From Bog-877 sp049518775 (lineage in GTDB: Bacteria; Chloroflexota; Dormibacteria; Aeolococcales; Bog-877), in contig JBEKRL010000013.1 in NCBI GenBank assembly GCA_049518775.1, forward strand, positions 1 to 31,539: a stretch of 31,539 nt of DNA, given 5' to 3'. Under the pieces are notes generated by a model. That model did no database searches. It saw nothing but the letters and a program-made list of their open reading frames with translations, and had not been told where the DNA came from. Both the position numbers and the translations under genes were made by a program. Shown here one piece after another: positions 30,896 through 31,539 of the stretch. The stretch's first letter is position 1; each line of letters starts with the position of its first letter.

Positions 30896-31473
30896 GGGAC
30901 CCTCCGATAGAGGGAGAGGTGGGTGGTGCCGTACCTGGCGGTACGCACGCAATTTAGCGCCCCGACCCGATCCGGCACCGAGAGCTCGCGATGGTGCTCC
31001 ACCACCACCACCGGTTCCCAGCCGCTCCGGGCTGCGGCCAGCTCCCCCAGGAGCCGCACTGAGGCCAGGCAGAGCTGGGGGCCGTCCTCCAGGTAGGGCG
31101 GGTCGAGCAGGACCAGGCCCGAGGCGATCAGGTCCTCCGGATGAGACCTGACGAAGCTCAGGGAGTCCCCGACCACCACCCGTCCGCGCCCGGTCCAGCC
31201 CAGGCTGTCCAGGTTGCTGCCGATCACCCGGGCCCGCCGGGGCTGGAGCTCGACGAAGGTGACGGCACGGGCGCCCCGCGAAAGCGCCTCCAGTCCCAGG
31301 CTGCCGATCCCGGCGAAGAGGTCCACCACCTCAGCCCCCACCACAAGTTCTCCGAGGATGTTGAAGCAGGCGGCCCGCACCAGCCCGCTGCTGGCCCGCA
31401 GCCCGTCCCCGACCAGGGTGTGCAGATGTCGGCCGGCGGCCTCTCCCCCGGTCAATCGGGCTCCCCTGGTCAT
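30892..31473 (-). CDS. rsmD: 16S rRNA (guanine966-N2)-methyltransferase RsmD
   Basis: SAM-dependent methyltransferase acting on the small subunit. VVDLFAGIGSLGLEALSRGA is the SAM-binding motif I, VLLDPPYLEDGP the catalytic N-(D)PPY motif, and LVRAACFNILG the family N-terminal segment. About 193 aa from ATG 31473, which aligns best with RsmD N-termini. In-frame ATG 31512 (7 nt after a weak GATGCT box, possibly leaderless) and 31524 are alternatives. The rsmD-coaD pair is a conserved bacterial neighbourhood. Confidence 0.92.
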   Translation of the reverse strand: MTRGARLTGGEAAGRHLHTLVGDGLRASSGLVRAACFNILGELVVGAEVVDLFAGIGSLGLEALSRGARAVTFVELQPRRARVIGSNLDSLGWTGRGRVVVGDSLSFVRSHPEDLIASGLVLLDPPYLEDGPQLCLASVRLLGELAAARSGWEPVVVVEHHRELSVPDRVGALNCVRTARYGTTHLSLYRRVP

Positions 31474-31539
31474 GGAGGGCGCCCGTCCCGTCCCGCCAGA
31501 TCCTCGGCTCATGGGCCAAAGCATCGCAGGGAACGGGCC

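Overview
The window is a very GC-rich bacterial chromosome segment packed with core housekeeping genes. I see no phage, insertion sequence, CRISPR array, tRNA or rRNA. Several features point to an Actinomycetota-like or related deep Terrabacteria lineage (Chloroflexota or Dormibacterota would also fit): a SepIVA-like coiled-coil gene beside coaD, a DUF664-type DinB protein, many GTG/TTG starts, and several leaderless-looking genes with a TANNNT box 6-9 nt before a GTG. HslVU is present. The taxonomic placement is inference.

Layout. (1) 1-4295, minus strand: rpsB-tsf-pyrH-frr-uppS-cdsA, the classic translation/undecaprenyl/phospholipid operon, with almost every junction overlapping. (2) 4576-8036: a GNAT acetyltransferase (+), hslVU (-) and a DUF664/DinB protein (+). 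(3) 8064-12459: topA (-), a ferredoxin-NADP reductase-like flavoprotein (+), and an orphan CpaE/MinD-like protein with a pseudo-receiver domain (-). (4) 12506-16744, minus strand: ylxM-ffh-rpsP-khpA-rimM-trmD-rplS, an SRP/ribosome maturation operon whose first start codon lies inside a 22-bp palindrome. (5) 16915-21422, plus strand: a metal-uptake cluster (SBP, ATPase, two permeases, Fur/Zur-family repressor) behind a promoter whose -10 box is embedded in a 7-1-7 palindrome. (6) 21750-31473, minus strand: rsmD-coaD-sepIVA-like-rpmF-fabD, then acpP-rnc-smc-ftsY.

How the genes work together. The clusters cover ribosome synthesis (S2, S16, L19, L32, EF-Ts, RRF, RimM, TrmD, KhpA, RsmD), co-translational targeting (Ffh, FtsY, YlxM), envelope and lipid synthesis (UppS, CdsA, FabD, ACP, CoaD), chromosome topology and segregation (TopA, SMC) and regulated proteolysis (HslVU). 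The metal-uptake cluster looks self-regulated, with the repressor as its last gene.

Most unusual points. RNase III carries a tail of about 345 residues after its dsRNA-binding domain, built of roughly 96-residue repeats with arginine clusters, and its gene has no ordinary start codon where one is expected. S2, S16 and L19 also carry low-complexity tails. The two operator-like palindromes in the 16.7-17.0 kb divergent region and the leaderless start pattern are the best regulatory leads. I did not find a clearly new multi-gene system; the RNase III tail is the nearest candidate for undescribed biology.
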